A stretch of DNA of 64,000 nucleotides from Paragonimus westermani. Taxonomy: Eukaryota; Platyhelminthes; Trematoda; Plagiorchiida; Troglotrematidae. Positions 37,282 to 48,200 of this stretch are shown here, in pieces. Location of the stretch: positions 8,885 through 72,884 of the forward strand of contig QNGE01000143.1 of the NCBI GenBank assembly GCA_008508345.1, in the 5' to 3' direction. Each line of letters opens with the position of its first letter. Within the stretch, counting starts at the first letter, position 1. A program made the position numbers and the translations under genes. The notes beneath the pieces are model-generated. The model did not search any database. It saw only the letters and a program-made list of their open reading frames with translations, and was not told the DNA's origin.

Positions 37282-37346
37282 NNNNNNNNNNNNNNNNNNN
37301 NNNNNNNNNNNNNNNNNNNNNNNNNNNNNNNNNNNNNNNNNNNNNN
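37282..37346. other. assembly gap (65 n)
   Basis: A run of 65 undetermined bases, followed directly by a G-rich start (six G). A minus-strand open frame runs into it, so the content of the gap is unknown. Confidence 0.99.
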
Positions 37347-39319
37347 GGGGGGTGCTGCGGGTTGGAATTATGACTCATAAACGAGAGAGCGCGCGTTGCA
37401 TGTGACTGGCGATTTGGACAATAAAGATTGTGCTTTGTTGGACGCCTTCTCGCTACAGTAGTATCTTCGTTGACCCGGAGCGTCCGGCGCAGAATCGTCA
37501 GCTTTTTGGCCATGGCTAAACCCATGTCTGTTAAGAGGAGCAGGAGGAATTCATCTGTGCTTAATGGTGTGTATTGTTTCAATATCTTGGTCTGAAGGGC
37601 GATCTTTTTTCTACGGCATCGAAACTTTGATAAACCACTGAGCACGGGCGGTGTTCAAAAGCCCTGTCAACGGTGCGAGTGGCCCGTTGAGCTGTTTTTC
37701 GAGGGTGCTGGGCCCAGCATCTTGGACATTGTTGCAAGTGGTATATATGCTTAATTTTGTATTCGTGGATTGTTACGCCCACACCACGGTCTGGATGAGA
37801 AAACAAGCTTCGGGGAGTTTTCTGTATCAGCGGATTGGCGTATCTCGGCAGCGCATCATCATGATCCTCTCTGAGTTGCTTCCCTAAGTTCAAACTAGTA
37901 GCCACACGAACTGACTCATACCCACAGGTAGATGAAGTATTCCAGTAAGCGTCAAGGGGTTCGGGCAATGACACAAAAACTCAGCTGTTCGCAGTTAACC
38001 GCGCAATGGTATATCTCGATGTATCACCAAGTGTATGTATTACACGCCGGATATGAGCCCAATGTGCCTTAATGTGGTCTAGTGGGTGGGGCTGTAAACT
38101 AGAGTCAGGTGCACCCTACAGATGGAGACCGGTTTTAGCCATTTGATGACGAAGTTGCCTTCTGCCGAATAGGGCACATGTTAGTTCACAATAAGAATCC
38201 TGGCAAATGCTTTAGCTTAACTGTCATTCAGGGAAACAAGCAAGCAGTCGGTATCTGACAGGATTATGGTCGATCTGTGTCGGCAGTCGGCCGTTTGTTG
38301 GAGGTCGCCAACGGACTCATTGAAGTCTAAAGTGCTGAAATTAAGTACCCACCAGAGGCAGATCGTTATCAGCAGAAGGTTGCAACATTATCATCATCGT
38401 CATCATCATCATAATCGTAAACAGTAATAATGTTTCTCGCTGATGTTTAAGTGTCATACAACCACGAAGAAAAGGGCGGGTCCTAGCAAGGAAAATAAAG
38501 AGGATCTAACTATTAGCAACAGTTACGTTTGTACTCGGGCACTCGAGTCAAGGTGTCTGCATTTTGTAGACAAGCAAGCTAGCTATAAGTGCAATTAAGG
38601 CGGATTACTAAATCGATTACTGAATCTCAGAATTATCTTCCAGAACTGTGTCATTAGAGATGCGTTACGAAGAGTTGTATTCTACTGTGAATGATCTGCT
38701 GATTTTCTGTTGAATCAAGTATATGTTGTACAGTTCCACAGCGTACAATGAAGAACGTAGTCTAGTCGCTTGATTGTATATCATGTACAGATCATAAGCG
38801 TTTTCTGTCCATTTTCGGTGTGATAAAAGTCATTCCGGGTCATGCCGTCAGTTGATTACTGCGACGGGCTACGATGTTACTTGGATACGATCTTGGAATC
38901 AGAACCAATAATACATCGAGTTTTAGGGATGCAGAGGCATCATCATGTCACATGACAGAACAAGCAGTCATCAGTGTCAGTAGATGATGATAACGTTCAC
39001 TGGATGTTTTCGGACTCATTCCGTAGCTTATCAGTAACTGCCAAATGATAGCAGAGTCCACAGAAAGTAATTATTTATTACAGCAAGTCATGTAGCTCCT
39101 CCAGAATGGTCGACCAGCCGATTCAATGGATGACAGATAGAAACGACTTTATCGCCGTAAGGATTTACTCTGCATGGTTAAGGCATGTTTGGTACTAGCG
39201 GATAGTGCGGTGGCAGTTTGGCAGCAACGTGTGATACGTTATTTTTCGCTCGGATCATATTGGTGCTAGTCGGACGAAATCAGTGGCTCGCAGTTATGTT
39301 CATTGGTCTAAACTCGACG
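37347..39319. other. unassigned sequence with a TCATCA microsatellite
   Basis: A 131-codon minus-strand frame (37,579-37,974) lies partly over another open frame at 37,347-37,645. I cannot assign either. A short ATC/TCA trinucleotide run lies near 38,390-38,418. The rest shows nothing recognisable up to the RTE repeat at 39,320. Confidence 0.35.
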
Positions 39320-40365
39320 GTCGATTCAAAAATTTGAATCAAACTTGCAGAATTTGTGCACCGGCGGCGAAAATGCCCGTCAAATCTAAAAACCCTACTC
39401 ACAGCCTGAGGTCGACAAATCATGGTTCCAGGTTCACCTTGGTTCTGCAAGCTCATCGGCCGAACTCTTGTCTTCATTAGCACAAGATGCCCATTGGAAA
39501 TGGCCTGAAGTCTTCCCCATGCGAGTAGCCTTAACATCGGAAACCCTTCATCATATCTGACTATTATTCTCTCGTTTCGGTGTTCTGTGGTGACTAACGA
39601 CAGACTACGGTTGAGTTCGGTGAAATTTCGAAAATTTTGTACCAACAGAGGCATCCAACATGTATTCACGCCCACTTGTCACCGACAACCTAGTGTTTGA
39701 GTGGAGAGAGATTCGCAGACACGCTTAAGAGTGCCCTACAGAAATCGGCAGAGGGAGTGGGTAATGTTCTCCTGAGAGCCTACTGTTGAACAGTCACCAG
39801 AAATGCCTTAGATAAGGGAATATCTCTATCGTCTCTAGCGTTTATACCATCCACCACTTCTGTGTCGCTAATGGTTCAAATTTCAAATTACACGAACCGA
39901 TCAACAATCTTCTCAATCTCATTATCCAACACCAAGTATAGGTAATCACGACAGTTTTGAAGAGACACTTTGCACTTGGAATCCGTAAAAATGTATTCTG
40001 AAATAGTTCGCGTAGCACGAAATTACATCCAACATTCCCTGCACTGCTTGAAATGGCCAATAGTCAGCGCCTTACCGTCAGCATAGTGAAGATCAATCAA
40101 GTTTTCACTAGGTATGTGTTCCACGTTGCCATATGATGAGCACCGCAGACAGTCCTTTTATTTCTCCTATGACAAACTTAAGTCAATGTGGAGAAACTGA
40201 ACAGTCTTGTCGCGAATGCTCTTGGTGCTGAGACTGTCAGACAGATCACCATAAACTCTGACCTAAGCTGAAGTGTGAAAATAAAGTGCCGACAATATGT
40301 TCACGTACTTGTTCTGTACACGCCTGTGTAGATTGATCGACCGAATCGAACGTATCTCCCTAACC
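39320..40365 (-). repeat. 1,046-bp near-identical repeat, copy 2
   Basis: Direct partner of 28,915-29,960. Here the right end continues into the reverse transcriptase fingers region, which is the natural order. An 18-bp inverted repeat with 8-bp arms (GATTCAAA / TTTGAATC, 2-base spacer) lies at 39,323-39,340, next to the left edge. Confidence 0.9.
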
Positions 40366-42560
40366 GAAGAATGCAGCAAAGATTGCAAATCTTATCAGTA
40401 CACCTTCATACGTGACGAAACTCTGCATGTTCCTATCAAATTTCCGATAAAGTATAGTGGAAAGCAGAACCCTAGTAATGGCTGGAGTCAAACTAATCCC
40501 TTCACGGTTTTCGCAAGGGCCCTTGACTACTTTCTCGAACACGGGATACAATATGGAATGACCCCAACAGAGGGGAATGTTTTCCATTGTCAACATCAGT
40601 TCAAACACCTAGGTCGGGCTTTTACTTATGCCCCACGTCCTCGTTGAAAATTCGCGTGCGAGGTCATCTGAACCAGTAACCCCATTGTGTTTGAGAGCCG
40701 AAATGCAATTTTATATCCCGGCCTTTGTGGCTGGTTCGCTCCATGTCAACCAGTACTCTAAATTCTATGCTTACTGTGGGAACACGGTTGAATGACGTGA
40801 CCAGCTCAACGGGTTCCCATATTGATTCGCTACGAGGTTAGGCTCTCTAGAGTTCTTATGGATGTTTATGTCGGTCTTCTCGCTGATATTATCGTTGATG
40901 AGCTGACTTTCTCTGACAATAGTATGAATTAGCTGGAGGCGTTTGCTGGTGTTGCCTAACGGAATGCCGGTTTTCACTTCACTAACTTTCTGCTAGTCAG
41001 GCTTAACGGTTGCCGGCCAACTTGCTCCTCGGCCTATTAGGAATATCCCTCCTCACCTTGTTTAATGGACTGCCTTAAGTATTATCTCGTTTGACATCTT
41101 ACAACTCATAGGAGTTCTTTGAGATCTATTGTTTGTGTATTCCACATACAACCGTGCTACATGCCGTAGTATCTGTTCTTGAGTAGCGCAAGGTTTGAGT
41201 CCAACTGTTGTTGGGATCATCGGGGTTAGGAATGTTAAACTTATATTCTGGGTCATTTCGGTAACTACACCTTATCGTTAGTCTGAAAAGTTTCTCGACA
41301 ACCGTCCGTCATGGGTGGTCCACTCGTTATCAAGCCAAAGTAGGGACAGTGGCAACGTGCCTACGCATAATCTGGATTCACGTATGTATGCCACGTGAAT
41401 GAGAGCATACCACTTTCAACTAACAACTATGCAGTCTATCTTAGACCGGGTTCATTTCGGAGTAGTAAGGCGCCAGTTACAATCCTGACATTCACGATGT
41501 CTAAGTCTTATGATGGCTAGAAATGGATTGTGCTCGACACAACTGCAACACCCGTCCACCATTATTCGAGCGATATGGTGCCAGCCCAAATCTGCCGCTT
41601 TAGCAAAACTAACTCGACCTTATCAAGACGGGACTTGACTTTCTTACCCCCGACCAAAATGATTATGGCAGGTCTATGACTTAACCTAAGGAGGTCAGCC
41701 AAATCCGAGTAAATGGGGTGCTTGACAGGGATGTGTGCAGTCATTTAGAATGTAAGCAAACACAGTGAAAAGATTTATGAAGACTAGTCTTCTGGACCTG
41801 GCCTCAACAGTATCTACCAAGCGGATGACATTGGGCCTATTGCTAACGGAAATTCAATCCACCGGAGTGCCTGCGGCCGTCATAGTGGGGGCTATACCTA
41901 CTCCAACCTGATCGGTAGCGGCTGCCATGGAGTCATCCGAAGCGCACAACCAGTGTCGAGTAAACAGAGTGTTTACCGTCAACTGGAGTGGGTTACTGCT
42001 GCCCTAGTCTCTAAACTGCAGCAGACATTGACATCCAGCGAGTTTACTGCCTGTGCGAGAGTGGCCTGTTAATCTTATTTGTTTCAGTGTACAAATGTTG
42101 ATCATCTGAAGTGACCAACGCTGAAAGTACCTACATTGATTCGCACTCTGAACCTGAGATAAGAAAGAGACACCGGAGGCTGGTTGATGAGGAATATGAC
42201 TTACCGGGACAATGTTACTATGGTCAGCTATATCTGTTGTAGGATATGCGGGGTAATTACTAAAAAGGGCTGGAAGTTAAATTTTGCAGGATAATGGGGG
42301 GAAGGTCAGTAGTATCATGTTTTCATCTATTCACCCTGCTGTACCTGGTAGATACGACGATCTAGTTTCTGCTGCGAAACGGTCGATACTGTATGGTATC
42401 AGTAGTGTTGTCAATATTCATGCTTGTATGTGGGCTGAGATACTAACTGGGCGCTCAGCCCTTGACGGGAGAGCGTTTAGGGTTCTTAACCAAAGCCTTT
42501 GGTTCAAAGGCCTGCACTGGAATGCTGCGGGTGGTTGGCTGTGCACTGAAACTAGTACCA

Positions 42561-42576
42561 CTTTTTCCGGAAAAAG
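42561..42576. repeat. 16-bp perfect palindrome inside RTE copy 3
   Basis: Identical to the palindrome at 19,321-19,336 in RTE copy 1, in the corresponding part of the endonuclease region. Confidence 0.85.
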
Positions 42577-43230
42577 ATGTTAGCCTTCTCTCAGCCCTCA
42601 GGTTCGTCAGGACAGATTATCGACCTATATGGTATGAGTGACTCTATCGGTTTAATCATCACACCCTCTGGTTCAGTCCAGTAGGCCATCTAGATTCACA
42701 GACTGTCACGTCACTCTAGGGTTCATTCTCGTCGCGACGGTCACCGAACGTGTGCTCGTCTGCTTATTTAAGCCAGTACTACATCTGTGCACCGCGAGGT
42801 GCACAGAAAGTTAGTACGCTAGTAACAAACTTCATTTGTGACTGCAGACTGAAAGGTCATATGCCTTATCACAAATGTGACATTTTCGACAACGTTTCTG
42901 GATGCTTTGGCTGTTCTCTTAAGGCTGGCGACGTAAAGGCTGCTATTGACGGATATCCACTCAAGCTACACTTTCTCTGCGTATATGCTCAGATCAATTC
43001 CAACAAGAGCGTGATCAGTGGCTTGACCAGCAGATTCCCCAGACGAGCACAGGTTACGTACGCATTATAACTCGGAAATCGAAGATGTAGTATCTTACTA
43101 GAATCCTGAAGCCCCATTTCAGCAAGACAATAAATATCGATGGCGAGGATCTCCAGCGTTCGCGCAAGAGCTGTTTGCTGGCCTGTTTGCATAGGTATTT
43201 TAACATTTAAATTGATAAAGTCACTGGTGT

Positions 43231-44820
43231 CCTGAGAGCGCGAGGACGCGGTCGGGCAAAGATATTACCTTTGTGTTTGACCACCGTCACAGTGGTAATG
43301 ATTTCAGTCACGTGTGGTAATTGAGGCATGTGCATAGTATTTGTCGGAAAATAGGACTGTAAATCATTAGGCATGAGATCACTTAACAAAATGGGAAGAA
43401 TGAGACGAATTTTCTTGATGTGACGGAGTGTGATGTGAAAGCAAAGCCACTGTCGACTCCCTGGTCAGAAAGTTAGGGTGAAAACTTGAAAAACGGTTTG
43501 CATTCGCTAGTATGCTCGGACGCTTGGCAGGATTCTTTCCAGTAATCCTGACCAAGAGAGGGTTAATCTGAGGGCCCCACCAGGGGCTTTGTGCTACAAA
43601 ATCCAACCCGCATAGCAGCGGGACGAAGCACGGAGTTCACTGCGTTTCGGAATCGGTAACTGGTGCTTCGGTTTTTACGTCCTTCGAATGTGGTCGGTTC
43701 ATTTGGGGTGTCCAATGCATCCTGCGTGAAGTTGCTCGGGAAGCATTCTAATGGTTGGAGGATTCACTATGGGAGGTGAATCTACTGCGGCGGACCTGCC
43801 CAGCCAGGGAGTTCACAACCAACCACGTTGTTGCAACGCCTGCCTCTTGTTTCCGGGAGTCGGCTACCAAACTGGCTCATGCACCTGTCAAACGGGATCC
43901 AGCTATTTATGATGGCCGGTGCACTTATAGTGCCCGTTGCAACAGGAGATCACCACTGTAATTCGTATGCCTCCTCCGGGATTTGTCCATGGTCAGCGAA
44001 GACTGAGGATGCCCACGCCCCTCTCAAAGACAGCACACTAGACGGACGGGGCGCTGTCTAGAAGCTCATTTCTTCCCGCTGGGAACATTTGAAACCCTTT
44101 TCTGACGAGACAACACATATCATGTAATGCCATGAATCCACCTGCTCTGGTGGTACCACCGCTCTTTGTTCAGGGCTAGCTATTCGTCCAGCAAACCTTA
44201 CTCATTTCACACTCCCGTGAAGGATCATTCACCAATTGGCAACCTGATTACGCGCCCATTAACGTCTAGCAATCCAACCCGGTTACCCAGATATTGGGTT
44301 TGGTCACTGACTACGCAACGTGCAAGTAGCCGACTATGTCACATGGCACCAAGCGTTTAGTGATTTGGAAGCTGAAGCGAACCTTTTTTAAAAGTTTTAT
44401 ATCCTGTAAAACTGTGTACTCCAACTGACCTCGTTTTACTGCTGTTTACCTAAAGTGCTGTTTTGTCATTGTTTGTCTGCTATGAATTTTTTCATTTTCC
44501 TGATGTAAATGTGCTTGTCGCTCTGTGTAGGATTTTATGACCTTCTGTTAATTCCTAGTGTCCTGATTTTTTTTCTTCTCTTATTTCTGCCATCTGTCAC
44601 TTATGCTATCTATCCGTACTCGCTCGTATTATCAAATAGGTAATTTTTTGTGCAAAAGTACTAACTAGAGCTGTCCTGTTTTGACACACTTATTTCCCTA
44701 TGAGTTGTTTTCCCGACCTGATGTAACCGACAATTTTTTTGTGAAACTCCAGCCCAATTTTTTTATGCTCAGACTTGTCACACTTTTCTGTAACATATTT
44801 TGCATTAATTTGACGAAAAG
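43231..44820. other. flank of RTE copy 3 and upstream intron
   Basis: Frames at 43,379-43,606 (minus) and 43,755-44,061 (plus) show no family motif. Part may be the 5' untranslated region of RTE copy 3. From about 44,370 the sequence becomes T-rich, as expected for intron upstream of the exon at 44,821. Confidence 0.35.
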
Positions 44821-45275
44821 GAAAACATTAAGTCGAGGGAGAAACAGGAAGAACCGGTCAGCAATCCTGAAATTGATCATGATTCATGCTGTGCACCTAA
44901 ACAGTCCACGAAGACGTTTTCAACCTCGGTTCTTCGTTGTCCCGTTTGCTGGCGTGGATTTTCTCAATGGCAACCTATGGAAAGTCATTTATACAAAGCT
45001 CATACCACTCCTGTGGACCCTGTTTGTTGGCGTTGTCAAGGCGTGTTCGATAGTCATGCAGTTCTCTTGGCTCACGAGTGTTTTGATTGGGGTCGACTAC
45101 ACTTGCCGTGCCAAGCTATACTGAACGGTTCTTCCACCACAGCCAAACGACAACGCGCACTCCTTACTAATGGTAGTAGTTTCGGTTACCCCCCGGACGG
45201 TGTTTTCCTGAGACGGCGATGTGGCCTCTGTTTCAAATCAAATGTCGTTTTCAATAACTTCCAATGCTTCCAGCT
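44821..45275 (+). CDS. zinc-finger gene exon: two N-terminal C2H2-type fingers
   Basis: The exon opens after an AAAAG acceptor (an alternative is 44,832, same phase) and ends at GTAAGT. An acidic, polar lead is followed by finger 1 at 44,938-45,003, C-x2-C-x12-H-x4-H with Phe and Met in the core positions. Finger 2 starts at 45,025 and is C-x2-C-x12-H followed by Glu-Cys, so its last ligand may be Cys or may be missing. A further CGLC pair at the exon end has no obvious His pair. Exit phase is 2. Confidence 0.75.
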
Positions 45276-48200
45276 GTAAGTTTCACCTGAGTCCACTCAC
45301 TCACTCCCGTATATGCAGTTAATAATTCTGCCATTACATGTATTCCTTTTTTCGCCACTATATTACCTCGTATTTGGAAAAGATTATGGGATCAAACCAA
45401 TTGTTTGCCTGCCTTAATCCTGTTTCTGTACACTGTTAGTTGCCGTTGTCCACATTTCGTACTTGACGATTCCACACCATTTGTAATACTGCGAGGAATT
45501 TCGGTTATTGTTGAAAAGAGGTTCCTATGGCTATCCCTATAGTGTTGTTATAGTGACTTAAAACGCTGATACATTCTTGAAGAGAGGATGTGCACAAGTT
45601 CATTGTTTTTTCTCTCATATTAAACCGAATGATCGCATGAGATTATTACTTTCACTGTTGTTTCGTTTGAGGGTGGTAAAAACCAGCGACCTACGGACTT
45701 GAACTATATACTGTGTATACCGTTATGAGTGTTGCCTCATTTTTATCACATTTTCAAGCTCATCAGCAACCGTAGAGTCAAATCTCGATATAGTTACGGA
45801 TCATTAAGACACTGGCTGCCTCTTTGCACGCATTCGGTAGATACCGGATTTAAAGTTGTGTTCACATGTTTACCACTGATTCAGTGGATGTGTATTGCTG
45901 TCCGTCAATTGACAACGCATCACAGCCAATCACTTGTCTGCTCTCAGACAGTTTGTAACTGTTTTCCTCCGCTACAACATGATTTATCATTTGCGGCATT
46001 TGGCAGTTTATACAACATTGTCACCTGATTGGATTTGACGCCTGTCATGTCAGTCCATATGTGCTAAACCTCGACTTACAATTGTTAGCTATGACTGTTT
46101 CTGACGAACGTCGGAATAAAAACTTGTACGTGAGAATCGACCTCCCTGTTGCATCTCCAATCCTATAGCATGGGTGAGTTATTTTTTACCCAATTCAGCA
46201 CATGGAATGGATACACTGCTGAAGGTTGACTTGTTAGAACTGATCAGTGGTGTATACTCTTACTCTGTCTGGGATTTGAACTCGGATCCACCGGCTTTCG
46301 AGACGACTAAGTTGGCGACTGCGCTTTGCACTGCACAGTAAACACCATCGGATTATCACACCAAGAAATGCATTCGCAATTGCTCCCACTACTTGCTGAA
46401 TTTACGCTGTCAGATTTTTCCGGTTGATAAAAGACTGACAGAAAACAGTGTCTACTATCGGAACTTCTCTACTTTATGACGACAATTTATTCTCTCACAA
46501 GCGATACAGGTAGTATGGAATTTTGCTGTTCCGTCACAACTGTTAGTGCTGGAGTTGGTTTTTAAGTTCGGTGCGTTTTTTTCTCCGCGTATTTTTAACT
46601 ATCCTTAGTTTGATATCTAGTTTAGAATAGGATACAACTTGATTATCACTAGAATAGGATATATTTAGCAAGCGTGAATGTATTTTGAATGAAACAATGG
46701 TCGGAACATGTTGTTTTAAAACGTGCCGGTTTGCTACGAAAGAAAACCCCGAACCATCAAATGTCAATCAGCCCTGGAAGACTTTCGGCACACCCATATT
46801 GTTTACGACGGTATGAGTAAGCAGTCTTCCATGCTTTGTTACAGTTTTCACAAGTCGGGTGTACTTTCCAGCTGACCTCCTTCAAGTGTGGACACTACTC
46901 AAATTTTACTCCTGTTGGAGTCCGTCCGATCCTCAATTTGACCTTCGTCTTTCGTGATTTCGAAACACTTCACGCTAACATGATTTTGTCAGTCCTGTTG
47001 ACTGCACCCGATGGGCTCGGTATTCGGTCAGGTTGAAATCACTGAATGTTTTTTGAATCTGCTGTGTAACGTCCTTTGATTACTGACTGATAACTATTGC
47101 TCTCGATTGTTGCAATTTGAACGTCACTCAGAGTTGATTGTAACTTTTGGATTTAGATCGATTTTTATTTTGACACCTGAAAACTAAACTGTAAATCCAG
47201 GTTTTACACTTGCCAGAAAAAGCACACTTGGTTTCTGCTGCTCAACTTTATGTTTTCAACCTTGTTTCATGAACTGACTGTTTGCCATTTTCCCTCATCA
47301 CAAATGTTTATTTATTTATTCGTGTTTGGCTATCGACACTTGTTTTCCCATACAGGTTACGTATTTTTTATTCAGTTTATCTTATCTCACTAAAAGAGTA
47401 GTATACGTGGTTTGTTCTCATTACTGCGGAAAACACAAACGTGAATCATCCACCTTTCGTTCAATCACCCTCAATTTGTCAGACATAAGCGATCAGTACA
47501 CACAGCCACCGGTGAATCGAGTCCGAATGTACGAGTCCGTCAACGACGGCGAACAAGAAATACCAAACAGGTGAGCAACTTTTACGTAGTTCCAAGTTTT
47601 TCCTTTTCTCATTCGTGATGAATCTTGTCAATTTGACATTGTAAGGTTCTCCTCCAGTTATGTCCGAATGTCGGTCTGAATAACTGTCAGAACACTTATT
47701 AACACTCGTACTTATGTAGGTTTTTGTTGAACAGCTTTAGAACTCGATGTTGCCAATGTCTATAACACGATCGCAAATCCAAGCCATCGTTATTTTTTGT
47801 GCATGTCGGTACCCGCCAAAAATACGACCCACACTATTACATGAATAAAGGTGCCGTGTGCTATAAACGTGGGAAACCTCCTGATTTGGACACGTTGAAA
47901 GTGAACTATCTCCAACTTCCATTGTCAGTATCTCTCGACAATCGATGAAGATTTTTATTGTTCTCTTTTAATGAATTTCATGTCTAGTTCTCGTTACAAT
48001 CCAGAAAGGTTATCTAAACGGAACTGGTACATGCTAATCGAGGATGATAACTAGTCTGTCCATCAAATATGTCGAGACGTGCCAGACTCGTTTGTTCTCA
48101 TGTTTTGTTCGTTCTCCTTCTTTGCAGATGCCATGAAACCGTGCGGTACTGTTTATTTTCAGGTCTCAGCAATGCATCCATCACCTTCGACCATAATCTT

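Larger units (their letters stand above)
39320..43230 (-). mobile_element. RTE-like non-LTR retrotransposon, copy 3 (nearly full length)
   Basis: Minus-strand order is as follows. 43,192-42,989 is the endonuclease N-terminus (MQTGQQTALARTLE, AIDIYCLAE, an early catalytic Glu). 42,760-40,700 is the endonuclease and linker, matched base by base to RTE copy 1. 40,608-40,360 is the reverse transcriptase fingers (PVFEKVVKGPCENREGISL). The catalytic box is mutated to YADG at 40,074-40,085. 40,060-39,842 is the C-terminal region. 39,320 is the left end of the shared block. Frames are broken throughout. Unlike the version near 28.9 kb, the two halves are joined here in the order expected for the family. 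Confidence 0.8.

Noticed and set aside
37579..37974. 131-codon minus-strand frame as a protein-coding gene
   Set aside because: Protein-like wording, but no domain recognised and the length is not beyond chance; kept only as a note in the surrounding stretch.
38390..38418. CRISPR-like or regulatory repeat
   Set aside because: Only a short imperfect TCA/ATC trinucleotide microsatellite with no spacers.
45745..45775. Second hammerhead core (CTGATGA on the minus strand near 45,760)
   Set aside because: CTGATGA is followed by GAAA after only four bases, which leaves no room for helix II.
46836..47036. Extra exon with an FKCGHYSNF segment
   Set aside because: No good acceptor and donor in the phase required by the flanking exons, and no finger spacing.
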